Shown here piece after piece: positions 6,038 through 12,545 of a DNA stretch of 12,545 nucleotides. Below the pieces are notes generated by a model. That model searched no databases. It saw only the letters and a list, made by a program, of their open reading frames with translations, and was not told the DNA's origin. The position numbers and the translations under genes are program-made. Within the stretch, counting starts at the first letter, position 1; each line of letters opens with the position of its first letter. The stretch is taken from assembly GCA_030460725.1 (NCBI GenBank), contig JAKECL010000016.1, positions 1 through 12,545 of the forward strand. The letters are read 5' to 3'. The stretch comes from Propionibacterium sp. (lineage in GTDB: Bacteria; Actinomycetota; Actinomycetes; Actinomycetales; Actinomycetaceae).

Positions 6038-6898
6038 ATGTCCACAGGACTGCGTGCAAGGGGAGCTGTGATCGTCCTGGCGGTGGTGTCCGTGATGCTC
6101 ACGGCCTGCGGCGGTGCCAGCCAGGGCGCGCAGGAGAGCGCGCAGAGCTCCGGGGCCGAGTCGAAGGTGATCACGATCGGATTCAACTCGGGACCCTACG
6201 AGGACATGTTCCAGCAGGGAGTCCAGCCGATCCTGGAGGGTGAGGGCTACACGGTCAACCACCAGTCCTTCACCGACGGCATCCAGGTCAACGCGGCCCT
6301 CGACTCCGGTGAGATCCAGGCCAACATCATGCAGCACCCGGTCTACATGGACTTCGTCAACGACCAGCGTGGCTTCGACAACGTCGCCCTCGTCCAGGTC
6401 CCCGGACCTCCCATGGGCCTCTACGCCGGGCGCGCCAGCACGCTCGATGTGGCGGACGGAGCCAGCGTGGCCCTGCCCAACGAGCCCTCGAACCTCTACC
6501 GCGCCCTCCGCCTCCTGGAGGACACCGGCTGGCTCAGCGTCAAGGAGGGAACCGAGCCCGGCACGGCCTCGCTCAACGACGTGGAGTCGAACCCCCACGA
6601 CCTCGACCTGCGTCTGCTGGAGAACACGCAGGCGGTGCGGGCACTGGAGGACCTGGACTACGCCGTCGTCCAGGGCAACTTCGCGGTCTCCAGCGGTCTC
6701 AAGCTGACAGATGCCCTGGCGCTGGAAGATCTCCAGGACGACTACTCCGTCGTCGTGTCCGTGAAGTCCGGCAATGAGTCCACTCCCTGGGCCCAGGCCA
6801 TCATCGACGCCTACCACTCCCAGGAGTTCGCCGACTTCATCGCCTCCCACGACGAGTATGCCGGCTACCATCTGCCCACCTACATGGACGCGAAGTGA
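6038..6898 (+). CDS. metQ: methionine-binding lipoprotein MetQ (NlpA family)
   Basis: Extracytoplasmic substrate-binding lipoprotein of the MetNIQ ABC importer. The 286-residue product starts with a basic n-region, a hydrophobic segment at 9-21 and the lipobox LTAC at 21-24; Cys24 would be lipidated, followed by a Ser/Gln/Ala-rich linker. The mature part follows the NlpA pattern: VITIGFNSGPYEDMF in the first strand/helix, ANIMQHPVYMDF (where MetQ proteins have AN-x-x-QH), LPNEPSNLYRALRLLE with the conserved Arg, and DYAVVQGNFAVSSG with the conserved Asn, the residues that contact the amino-acid carboxylate and amine in characterised MetQ. First gene of the operon; its stop overlaps the metN start by 4 nt. 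Methionine is the expected ligand, but NlpA proteins for related compounds exist, so specificity is family-level. Confidence 0.9.
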   Translation: MSTGLRARGAVIVLAVVSVMLTACGGASQGAQESAQSSGAESKVITIGFNSGPYEDMFQQGVQPILEGEGYTVNHQSFTDGIQVNAALDSGEIQANIMQHPVYMDFVNDQRGFDNVALVQVPGPPMGLYAGRASTLDVADGASVALPNEPSNLYRALRLLEDTGWLSVKEGTEPGTASLNDVESNPHDLDLRLLENTQAVRALEDLDYAVVQGNFAVSSGLKLTDALALEDLQDDYSVVVSVKSGNESTPWAQAIIDAYHSQEFADFIASHDEYAGYHLPTYMDAK

Positions 6899-7983
6899 GT
6901 CCCGCGACGGATGCCCTGGGCCATCCACTGGCGGGCCCGGAGGACACGGCGCCGGGCGCCGATGTGGCGGTCCGCTTCTCCCACGTGTCGAAGACCTTCG
7001 CAGGGGCCTCCCACGACGTCCAGGCGCTGAGGGACGTGACGCTGGACGTGCCCGTCTCCTCCGTCCAGGGGATCATCGGATACTCCGGTGCCGGCAAGTC
7101 GACCCTGGTCCGCATGGTCAACGGCTTGGAGAGACCGACCTCCGGGAGGGTCTGGGTCGAGGCCCAGGAGGTCGAGAGGCTGCGTGGGTCGGGCCTGCGC
7201 GACCTCAAGAAGCACACGGCCATGGTCTTCCAGTCCTTCAACCTGCTGGAGACGCGCACCGTGGCAGCCAATGTCGCCATGCCGCTGGTCCTCGATGGCG
7301 TCGCTGTCGATGAACGCGACGCGCGGGTGGAGGAGGTCCTCGACTTCGTCGGGCTCGCGGACCGCTCCCAGGCACATCCCGGTGAGCTCTCAGGCGGTCA
7401 GAAGCAGCGGGTGGGCATCGCACGCGCCCTCGTGCGTCAACCCCCGATCCTCCTGTGCGATGAGGCGACCAGCGCGCTGGACCCCGCCACCACGACACAG
7501 ATCGTCGACCTCCTGGACCGCGTCAACAGGGAGTTCCGGACGACGATCATCGTCGTCACCCACGAGATGGACGTGATCAAGGACCTGTGTGACTCGGTCG
7601 CTGTGATGGAGGATGGAGAGATCGTCGAGTCAGGAGCCGTGCTCGACATCTTCAACCACCCACGCCATCCCGCGACGCGCCGTTTCGTCGAAGGAGTCGT
7701 TCCGAGCACCCCACCGGCCTCGCTCACGGAGTCCGGCGAGGGCGGGGACGTCTGGCGCTTGGTCTACTCCGGGGACGGGGCCGGGCGTCCCCTGCTCTCC
7801 CAACTCGTGCGGGACTTCCACCTGGAGGTCAACATCCTGGCGGCCACCGTCACCGAGATCCGCCACCACACGGTGGGGCACATGGTGGTCCGGATGAGCG
7901 GGGATCCCGGTGATCTCCTGCGCGGCGCCGAGAGGCTGCGGGCCAACGGGGTGCAGGTCTCGGCAGAGGGGAGCAGGTCATGA
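6895..7983 (+). CDS. metN: methionine ABC transporter ATP-binding protein MetN
   Basis: ATPase that drives the MetI permease. The 362-residue product carries Walker A GYSGAGKST at 62-70, the Q-loop Gln113 in VFQSFNLLE, the signature LSGGQKQ at 165-171, Walker B ILLCDE at 185-190 with catalytic Glu190, and the switch His223 in THEMDVIKD. A C-terminal NIL domain (about 285-358, with GRPLLSQLVRDF and VNILAATVTEI) is the methionine-sensing domain that in MetN proteins mediates trans-inhibition of transport by internal methionine. The first ~24 residues are a non-conserved extension. GTG 6895 is taken as the start because it overlaps the metQ stop as GTGA; no separate ribosome binding site is evident, so translational coupling is likely. 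Confidence 0.95.
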   Translation: MSPATDALGHPLAGPEDTAPGADVAVRFSHVSKTFAGASHDVQALRDVTLDVPVSSVQGIIGYSGAGKSTLVRMVNGLERPTSGRVWVEAQEVERLRGSGLRDLKKHTAMVFQSFNLLETRTVAANVAMPLVLDGVAVDERDARVEEVLDFVGLADRSQAHPGELSGGQKQRVGIARALVRQPPILLCDEATSALDPATTTQIVDLLDRVNREFRTTIIVVTHEMDVIKDLCDSVAVMEDGEIVESGAVLDIFNHPRHPATRRFVEGVVPSTPPASLTESGEGGDVWRLVYSGDGAGRPLLSQLVRDFHLEVNILAATVTEIRHHTVGHMVVRMSGDPGDLLRGAERLRANGVQVSAEGSRS

Positions 7984-8639
7984 TCGGGAAGTCAGTCACC
8001 ATTGCGCAGTTCCTGGAGAGCATCCTCCAGACCCTCTACATGGTGTTCGCCTCCCTGGCCATCGGAGCGCTCCTGGGGACGGTCCTGGGCATCGCGCTGG
8101 TGGTGACGCGGCCCGGCGGCGTGCTGGGGAACCGGTGGGTGTTCGCCATCCTCAACCCGGTCATCAACGTCCTGCGCTCGATCCCCTTCATCATCCTCAT
8201 GGTCGCGATCCTGCCCTTCACCCGTTTCCTGGTCGGCACGACGATCGGCACGGGTGCGGCCATCGTGCCCCTGGTCGTCTTCATCGGTCCCTACATCGCG
8301 CGCCTGGTGGAGAACTCCCTCCTGGAGGTCCCCCAGGGGATCATCGAGGCCGCTGACTCCATGGGGGCCACGTCCTGGCAGATCGTGTGGCGCTTCCTCC
8401 TGCCCGAGGCGCGTTCCTCCCTGATCCTCTCCCTGACCACGGCCACCATCGGTCTCATCGGCGCCACGGCGATGGCGGGCACGATCGGTGGCGGAGGTCT
8501 GGGCGATCTGGCGATCTCCTACGGCTACCAGCGTTTCGACAGCGTCACGATGCTCGTCACCGTCATCGTCCTGGTCGTGATGGTCCAGGGCATCCAGGGT
8601 GCGGGCAATCTCCTGGCCCGACGTTCGAGGAGGCGCTGA
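7980..8639 (+). CDS. metI: methionine ABC transporter permease MetI
   Basis: Membrane permease of the MetNIQ importer. The 219-residue product has about five hydrophobic spans (near 15-42, 56-80, 91-109, 146-170 and 187-206) and the coupling EAA loop, EAADSMGATSWQIVWRFLLPEA at 123-144, which docks on MetN. NVLRSIPFIILM at 63-74 and AGTIGGGGLGDLAI at 166-179 are characteristic of this permease family. ATG 7980 overlaps the metN stop as ATGA and is preceded by AGGGGAG (7967-7973) at 6-nt spacing. Length is normal for MetI. Confidence 0.94.
   Translation: MIGKSVTIAQFLESILQTLYMVFASLAIGALLGTVLGIALVVTRPGGVLGNRWVFAILNPVINVLRSIPFIILMVAILPFTRFLVGTTIGTGAAIVPLVVFIGPYIARLVENSLLEVPQGIIEAADSMGATSWQIVWRFLLPEARSSLILSLTTATIGLIGATAMAGTIGGGGLGDLAISYGYQRFDSVTMLVTVIVLVVMVQGIQGAGNLLARRSRRR
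8627..8633 (+). promoter_or_regulatory. Shine-Dalgarno of the aminotransferase gene
   Basis: GAGGAGG inside the end of metI, 7 nt ahead of ATG 8641. It selects this ATG over the in-frame codons further upstream, which lie inside metI. Confidence 0.8.
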
Positions 8640-8640
8640 C

Positions 8641-9912
8641 ATGGCGGCCACTCCCCTCACCCACCCGTCATCCGCGACGCTGCCCGCCACCGCCCGTCCC
8701 GCCGGAGCGCGGCGCAGCCTCGCCTCCCGGCGCGTGGCGGACCTGGGCCACAACTACTTCGACCACCTCGATGCGCTCATCGCCCGGGCGCGTCGCAGGC
8801 ACGGCGACGTCATCGACCTCTCCAAGGGCAACCCCGACCTCACCACCCCCGATCACATCGTGCGCGCGGCCCAAGATGCCGTCGGAGATCCCGGCAACCA
8901 GGCCTATCCACCTTTCCTCGCGAAGAGATCGGTGCGGGAGGCGATCGCGGAGGCCTATCTGCGCGACCACGGTGTCCAGCTCGACCCGGACACCCAGGTC
9001 ACCGCCTTCCACGGTGCCCACGAGGCGCTGGTGGCACTGCCCTGGGCGCTCCTGGATGCCGGGGAGACGATCATCATTCCCGATCCCTGCTACCCGCCCT
9101 ACCTCGATGCCGCCCGCCTGGCAGGTGTGGAGGTGGCGCGCGTTGCCCTGGAGGAGTCGCTGGGCTACCAGCCGGACCCCGCTGGGTTGGCAGAGGCCCT
9201 GGGAGGTGCAGCGATGCTGCTCCTCAACTATCCCAACAACCCGACAGGCGCAGTGGCGACACCCCGCACCTGGGAGAGCGTCCTGGAGGCCGCGGCTCCC
9301 CACGGGACCCTGGTGGTCAACGACTTCGCCTACTCCTCCCTCGACTTCGCCCACGACGCGGCCTACTCGCTCCTCTCCAGCCTCTCCAGCCTCTCCGGAG
9401 ACACGGGGGAGGGGCGCGCCCTGGAGATCTCCACGCTGTCCAAGACCTACTCGATGGCGGGGTGGCGGTTCGGCTACGCAGCGGGGGACGCCGAGGCCAT
9501 CGCTGCCCTCAGGGCCTACCAGTCGGTGGCCTTCTCGACGATCTTCGGTGCGGTCCAGGATGCGGCCGAGGCCGCCCTTCGGGGCGACCAGGACTGCGTG
9601 GGCCGGATCGCTGCCACCTACGCCCACAGGCGGGAGTCAGTGGTCGCAGGACTTCGACGCCAGGGCTGGCACGTCGCCGCCACGCCCGGCACGTTCTTCG
9701 TGTGGGTGCGTGCCCGGGGAACCGGGGACGGGGAGGCGCTGGCCGAGCGTCTGCTCGAGGAGGCCCATGTGGCAGTCGCCCCCGGGGAAGGGTTCGGGGA
9801 GCAGGGACGCGGCTGGTTCCGTCTCAGCCTGGTCCACGATCAGGACACCCTGGCCGAGGCGCTCAGGCGCCTGGAGGAGTGGTCACGGGCGCAGGGCAGG
9901 AGCCAGGTGTGA
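8641..9912 (+). CDS. PLP-dependent class I/II aminotransferase
   Basis: Fold-type I aminotransferase of 423 residues, cytoplasmic. Visible PLP-site residues: NYPNNPTG at 196-203 with Asn200, NDFAY at 227-231 with Asp228 (pyridine nitrogen) and Tyr231, STLSKTYSMAGWRFGY at 264-279 with the Schiff-base Lys268 and phosphate-binding Arg276, and WFRLSLV with Arg394 that would bind the substrate carboxylate. The SKGNPDLTTP and AYPPFLAKRSVREAI segments place it in the aspartate/alanine/LL-DAP-type subgroup rather than near tyrosine or histidinol-phosphate enzymes. Amino donor is not readable from sequence. Its position between a methionine importer and a YbdH-like dehydrogenase suggests methionine or its keto acid as substrate (inference). 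The N-terminal ~30 residues are an Ala/Pro-rich extension. It starts 1 nt after metI and overlaps the next gene by 4 nt. Confidence 0.88.
   Translation: MAATPLTHPSSATLPATARPAGARRSLASRRVADLGHNYFDHLDALIARARRRHGDVIDLSKGNPDLTTPDHIVRAAQDAVGDPGNQAYPPFLAKRSVREAIAEAYLRDHGVQLDPDTQVTAFHGAHEALVALPWALLDAGETIIIPDPCYPPYLDAARLAGVEVARVALEESLGYQPDPAGLAEALGGAAMLLLNYPNNPTGAVATPRTWESVLEAAAPHGTLVVNDFAYSSLDFAHDAAYSLLSSLSSLSGDTGEGRALEISTLSKTYSMAGWRFGYAAGDAEAIAALRAYQSVAFSTIFGAVQDAAEAALRGDQDCVGRIAATYAHRRESVVAGLRRQGWHVAATPGTFFVWVRARGTGDGEALAERLLEEAHVAVAPGEGFGEQGRGWFRLSLVHDQDTLAEALRRLEEWSRAQGRSQV
9372..9398 (+). repeat. three tandem 9-bp units inside the aminotransferase gene
   Basis: CCTCTCCAG occurs at 9372-9380 and 9381-9389, then CCTCTCCGG at 9390-9398. 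The units encode repeating Ser-Ser-Leu at about residues 245-252, in the loop before the PLP lysine. Nine-base steps keep the frame, so slippage would change loop length without breaking the gene. Confidence 0.6.
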
Positions 9913-11243
9913 GCGCGCGGCCAGCACCATCCACAGCGGTGTCCACCCCACCACCGACGTCCCCATCCGCACCGCAGTCTGCGCCCGCACCGGCACCCGC
10001 ACTCACACCGGAGCCTGTACTGGTATCCGGGCTGGCACCGGCGCCCGCACGCTCCCTGCTCCGTGAGCGCACGATCCCGCGCCTCGTCACCCAGGAGAGC
10101 GGCCTCGTCGCCCGCGTGGGTCCCCAGCAGTACACCTTCAGGCGGGGTGCCCTCGACGACCTGGTGCGCATCCTCGACGAGGGCGGCTACCGCAGTCTCG
10201 CCCTCGTCCACGGGGAGGTGGGGCTCGGCAAGGCGCGCCCCTTCCTGCCGGACCTGGAGAAGTCCGGCATCGAGGTCCTCGACATCCCCTTCGGAGGTGA
10301 GTGCACCCTCGCGGAGTCCGAGCGCATCGCGGACCTGCTGGTGAAGGGCGATCTCCACGCCGTCCTGGCAGTGGGGGGCGGCAAGGTCCTGGACACCGCG
10401 AAGGCCGCGGCACTGCGGGCCGGAGACCTGCCGCTCATCCTCGTGCCGACCCTGGCTTCGAACTGCGCTCCCTGGGCGTGCCTGAGCGTCATGTACGAGG
10501 CGGACGGCACACCGATCGGCCACGAGATCCACTCCACCCAGGCCAAGGCTCTGCTCGTCGAGCCGCGCATCCTGTTGGACTCGCCCCTGGAGACCCTCCG
10601 GGCGGGCATCGGGGACACCCTCGCCAAGTGGTACGAGTGCGTGGGTGGCCTGGAGGCAGCCCCCGCCTCGGACCTGTGCGTGGGCCTGGCCACCCACGCT
10701 GCGCGACAGTGCCGTGACGTGCTCCTGGGAGACGGCGCCCAGGCCCTGGCCGACATGGATGCGGGCACCGACAGCGAGCAGTGGAGGCGCGTGGTCCAGG
10801 TGGTCATCATGACGGCTGGGCTGGTCGGCAGTTTCGGAGGTTCCTTCGGACGGGCGACAGGAGCACATGCCGTCCACGACGGGATCTCGGTACTGACCTC
10901 GCAGGCGCAGACACCCCACGGCACGAAGGTCGCCTACGGGACCCTGGTCCAGCTCTCCCTGGAGGGCCGGTGGGAGGAGGTCGACGACCTCGACGCCGTC
11001 CACGACGCGCTGGGCCTTCCCTGCACTCTGGGGGACCTGGGGGTCACCGAGGATCCCAGCGAGGCCGTGCGCACCATCGCCCACGTCGCCACCCTGGCCG
11101 GCAAGACCATCCACAACCTTCCCTTCCCTGTCACCGCCCGTGACGTCGAACGCGCCATCGAGGCGCTCGAAGACCACGAGTCGGCACGTCGGAGGGACCA
11201 CATGAGGACACCGATCCACACAGGAGGACACACCAATGGCTGA
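9909..11243 (+). CDS. GldA-fold metal-dependent dehydrogenase, YbdH/HcxA-like
   Basis: Member of the glycerol dehydrogenase branch of the iron-containing alcohol dehydrogenases; 444 residues. The nucleotide-binding GGGKVLDTAK is at 156-165 and the metal triad is intact: Asp236 in AGIGDTLAKWYE, His320 in GAHAVH, His337 in TPHGTK, spaced as in GldA. Where glycerol dehydrogenases have STDAP, this has SNCAPW at 184-189, so the glycerol-contacting Asp is Cys; that and the AGIGDTLAKWYE block resemble E. coli YbdH (HcxA), a 2-hydroxycarboxylate dehydrogenase. A 2-oxo-acid/2-hydroxy-acid substrate is more likely than glycerol. Homology starts near residue 66; the first ~60 residues are a Pro/Ala/Ser-rich tail. 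GTG 9909 has AGGAG 6 nt upstream and overlaps the aminotransferase stop as GTGA; GTG 10116 would remove the tail. The 3' end overlaps luxS by 8 nt. Confidence 0.85.
   Translation: MSARPAPSTAVSTPPPTSPSAPQSAPAPAPALTPEPVLVSGLAPAPARSLLRERTIPRLVTQESGLVARVGPQQYTFRRGALDDLVRILDEGGYRSLALVHGEVGLGKARPFLPDLEKSGIEVLDIPFGGECTLAESERIADLLVKGDLHAVLAVGGGKVLDTAKAAALRAGDLPLILVPTLASNCAPWACLSVMYEADGTPIGHEIHSTQAKALLVEPRILLDSPLETLRAGIGDTLAKWYECVGGLEAAPASDLCVGLATHAARQCRDVLLGDGAQALADMDAGTDSEQWRRVVQVVIMTAGLVGSFGGSFGRATGAHAVHDGISVLTSQAQTPHGTKVAYGTLVQLSLEGRWEEVDDLDAVHDALGLPCTLGDLGVTEDPSEAVRTIAHVATLAGKTIHNLPFPVTARDVERAIEALEDHESARRRDHMRTPIHTGGHTNG
11222..11227 (+). promoter_or_regulatory. Shine-Dalgarno of luxS
   Basis: AGGAGG, 8 nt before ATG 11236, lying within the last codons of the preceding dehydrogenase gene. 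The polar tail of that protein (ends HTGGHTNG) is therefore partly dictated by the luxS ribosome binding site. Confidence 0.8.
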
Positions 11244-11715
11244 TGTCGAGAGCTTCGCACTGGACCACACGCGGGTGAAGGCACCCTACGTGCGACTGAT
11301 CGCGCGGGAGGAGGGCACGAAGGGAGACACGATCTCGAACTTCGACCTCCGGCTGGTCCAGCCCAACCAGAACGCCATCCCCACGGCCGGGCTGCACACG
11401 ATCGAGCACCTTCTGGCCTCCCTGCTGCGCGACCGCCTGGACGGCGTGATCGACTGCTCGCCCTTCGGCTGCCGCACGGGCTTCCACCTCATCACCTGGG
11501 GAGCCCCCGAGGTCGAGGACGTGGTGGGCGCCCTCACGGAGTCCCTGCGGGCCATCGCCGAGGACATCACCTGGAACGAGGTCCCGGCCACCGACGCGCT
11601 GAGCTGCGGGAACTACCGTGACCACAGCCTCTTCTCCGCCCGGGAGTGGGCGCGCACCGTCCTGGACCAGGGGATCAGCACCGACGCCTTCGAGCGCGTG
11701 CTGCTGGAGGCGTGA
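11236..11715 (+). CDS. luxS: S-ribosylhomocysteine lyase LuxS
   Basis: Cleaves S-ribosylhomocysteine to homocysteine and 4,5-dihydroxy-2,3-pentanedione (DPD), the precursor of autoinducer-2, as part of the activated methyl cycle. The 159-residue product has SFALDHT at 6-12 with His11, FDLRL at 36-40 with Arg39, the HTIEH motif at 54-58 (metal ligands His54 and His58, base Glu57), SPFGCRTGF at 75-83 with the catalytic Cys79, and SCGNYRDHS at 123-131 with the third metal ligand Cys124. All catalytic residues are present, so the enzyme should be active. The usual Phe-Cys after FDLR is Leu-Val here, which is outside the metal site. No SAH/MTA nucleosidase gene, which would make its substrate, is in the window. 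Sits between two dehydrogenase genes in the operon. Confidence 0.97.
   Translation: MADVESFALDHTRVKAPYVRLIAREEGTKGDTISNFDLRLVQPNQNAIPTAGLHTIEHLLASLLRDRLDGVIDCSPFGCRTGFHLITWGAPEVEDVVGALTESLRAIAEDITWNEVPATDALSCGNYRDHSLFSAREWARTVLDQGISTDAFERVLLEA
11706..11710 (+). promoter_or_regulatory. Shine-Dalgarno of the SDR gene
   Basis: GGAGG in the last codons of luxS, 7 nt before ATG 11718. It favours ATG 11718 over the in-frame GTG 11712, which would be only 1 nt from this site. Confidence 0.7.
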
Positions 11716-11717
11716 GC

Positions 11718-12527
11718 ATGAGCCTCGGGGAGGGCGGGAACGCCGCGTTCACCCGCCCCTTCGCCTCCCTGGAGGGTGAGGTCGTCCTGATCACCGGTGC
11801 CCGGCAGGGCATCGGCGCAGGCGTGCGCGATGCCTTCGTCGCTGTGGGGGCACGGGTCGTGGGCGCCGACCTCGCCTGGCAGGAGAGGATCCCGACGCGG
11901 GATCCCGAGGGGTACTGGCGAGCCCATGTCGACGTGGCCGATGAAGACTCGGTGGAGGCGTTGGCCAGCGCCGTGGAGACGTCCCTGGGGACCATCGCAG
12001 TGGTCGTCAACTGTGCGGGTCTGTCCACCATGGCCCGTGTCGTGGACACCCCGGTGGGGGACTGGGACCTCGACGAGCGGGTCAATGCCCGGGGTTCCTT
12101 CCTGGTGGCACGCGCCGTCGCCCGGAGGTTGGAGGACGCAGGCCGGGGTGGGCGCATCATCCTCGTCGCCTCGCAGGCCGCGAAGAACGGCTACCGCTGC
12201 ATGGGCGCCTACGTCGCCTCCAAACACGCCGTCCTCGGTCTGACCCGCACCCTGTCCATCGAGGAGGCGCACCTGGGGATCACCGTCAACGCCGTGTGCC
12301 CCGGGATCATCGAGACCCCCATGAAGCACCGCGAACGGGTGGAGGGCGGACGCCTGCGGGGGATGACGGCGCAGGAGGTCGAGGCCGAGGACAACTCCCA
12401 GGTCCCCCTGGGACGCACCGGGACACCCCAGGACGTGGCGGGAGTGTGCCTGTTCCTGGCGTCGGATCTGGCGTCCTACATGACGGGTCAGGGAATCAAT
12501 GTCACCGGCGGGATGACGATGCACTGA
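11718..12527 (+). CDS. short-chain dehydrogenase/reductase (classical SDR)
   Basis: NAD(P)-dependent oxidoreductase of 269 residues. Classical SDR motifs: TGARQGIG at 26-33 for cofactor binding, Asp51 at the end of strand 2 (suggesting NAD(H) preference), DV at 72-73, NCAG at 98-101, catalytic Asn123, Ser152, and Tyr165-x3-Lys169 in AYVASK, then PGIIETPM at 195-202. The C-terminus GQGINVTGGMTMH is of the polyol/sugar-alcohol or acetoin/butanediol dehydrogenase kind. Substrate unknown. Being 2 nt downstream of luxS and in an operon with a second dehydrogenase, it could act on a carbonyl product of the same pathway, DPD included; this is inference only. The window ends 18 bp later, and GGGAGG at 12539-12544 could be the ribosome binding site of a further operon gene. 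Confidence 0.88.
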   Translation: MSLGEGGNAAFTRPFASLEGEVVLITGARQGIGAGVRDAFVAVGARVVGADLAWQERIPTRDPEGYWRAHVDVADEDSVEALASAVETSLGTIAVVVNCAGLSTMARVVDTPVGDWDLDERVNARGSFLVARAVARRLEDAGRGGRIILVASQAAKNGYRCMGAYVASKHAVLGLTRTLSIEEAHLGITVNAVCPGIIETPMKHRERVEGGRLRGMTAQEVEAEDNSQVPLGRTGTPQDVAGVCLFLASDLASYMTGQGINVTGGMTMH

Positions 12528-12545
12528 GACAGGTCGGTGGGAGGC

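Noticed and set aside
1..12545. CRISPR array, insertion sequence or prophage remnant
   Set aside because: No spaced repeats, terminal inverted repeats, transposase or integrase motifs; codon use looks even across all genes.

Overview
The window is GC-rich throughout, with GTG starts, tightly overlapping genes and TA-G-type -10 boxes placed directly in front of start codons. Its gene content points to an actinobacterium: a dgt-dnaG neighbourhood like that of mycobacteria, an actinobacterial DnaG, and LuxS together with a type I dehydroquinase. The combination best fits the Actinomyces/Schaalia group (Actinomycetaceae). The genus is an inference from gene content, not a measurement.

Layout. 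Left block (1-3568): aroD (+) converges on a degenerate GH13 alpha-glucosidase-like gene (-), with a strong symmetrical hairpin between them. The GH13-like gene is divergent from dgt (+). Middle (3569-5733): dnaG (+) follows dgt after a 176-bp gap that holds a dyad and an apparently leaderless promoter. Then comes a 304-bp non-coding stretch (5734-6037) with a probable terminator for dnaG, a nested dyad around a weak -10, and a strongly structured leader in front of metQ.

Right block (6038-12527): seven genes on the + strand with junctions from an 8-nt overlap to a 2-nt gap, so almost certainly one operon: metQ, metN, metI, a class I/II aminotransferase, a GldA/YbdH(HcxA)-type metal-dependent dehydrogenase, luxS and an SDR dehydrogenase. 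Read together they look like a methionine-centred unit: MetQNI imports methionine, the aminotransferase plus 2-oxo-acid-reductase-like enzyme could interconvert methionine with its keto and hydroxy acids, LuxS regenerates homocysteine and makes DPD (the AI-2 precursor), and the SDR may act on a carbonyl product of the set. The links beyond MetQNI and LuxS are inference.

Most worth following up are the operon as a whole (methionine transport, a two-step 2-oxo-acid module, and LuxS flanked by two dehydrogenases), the structured RNA leader of metQ, and the GH13-like protein, which keeps the fold signatures but appears to have lost two of three catalytic residues.
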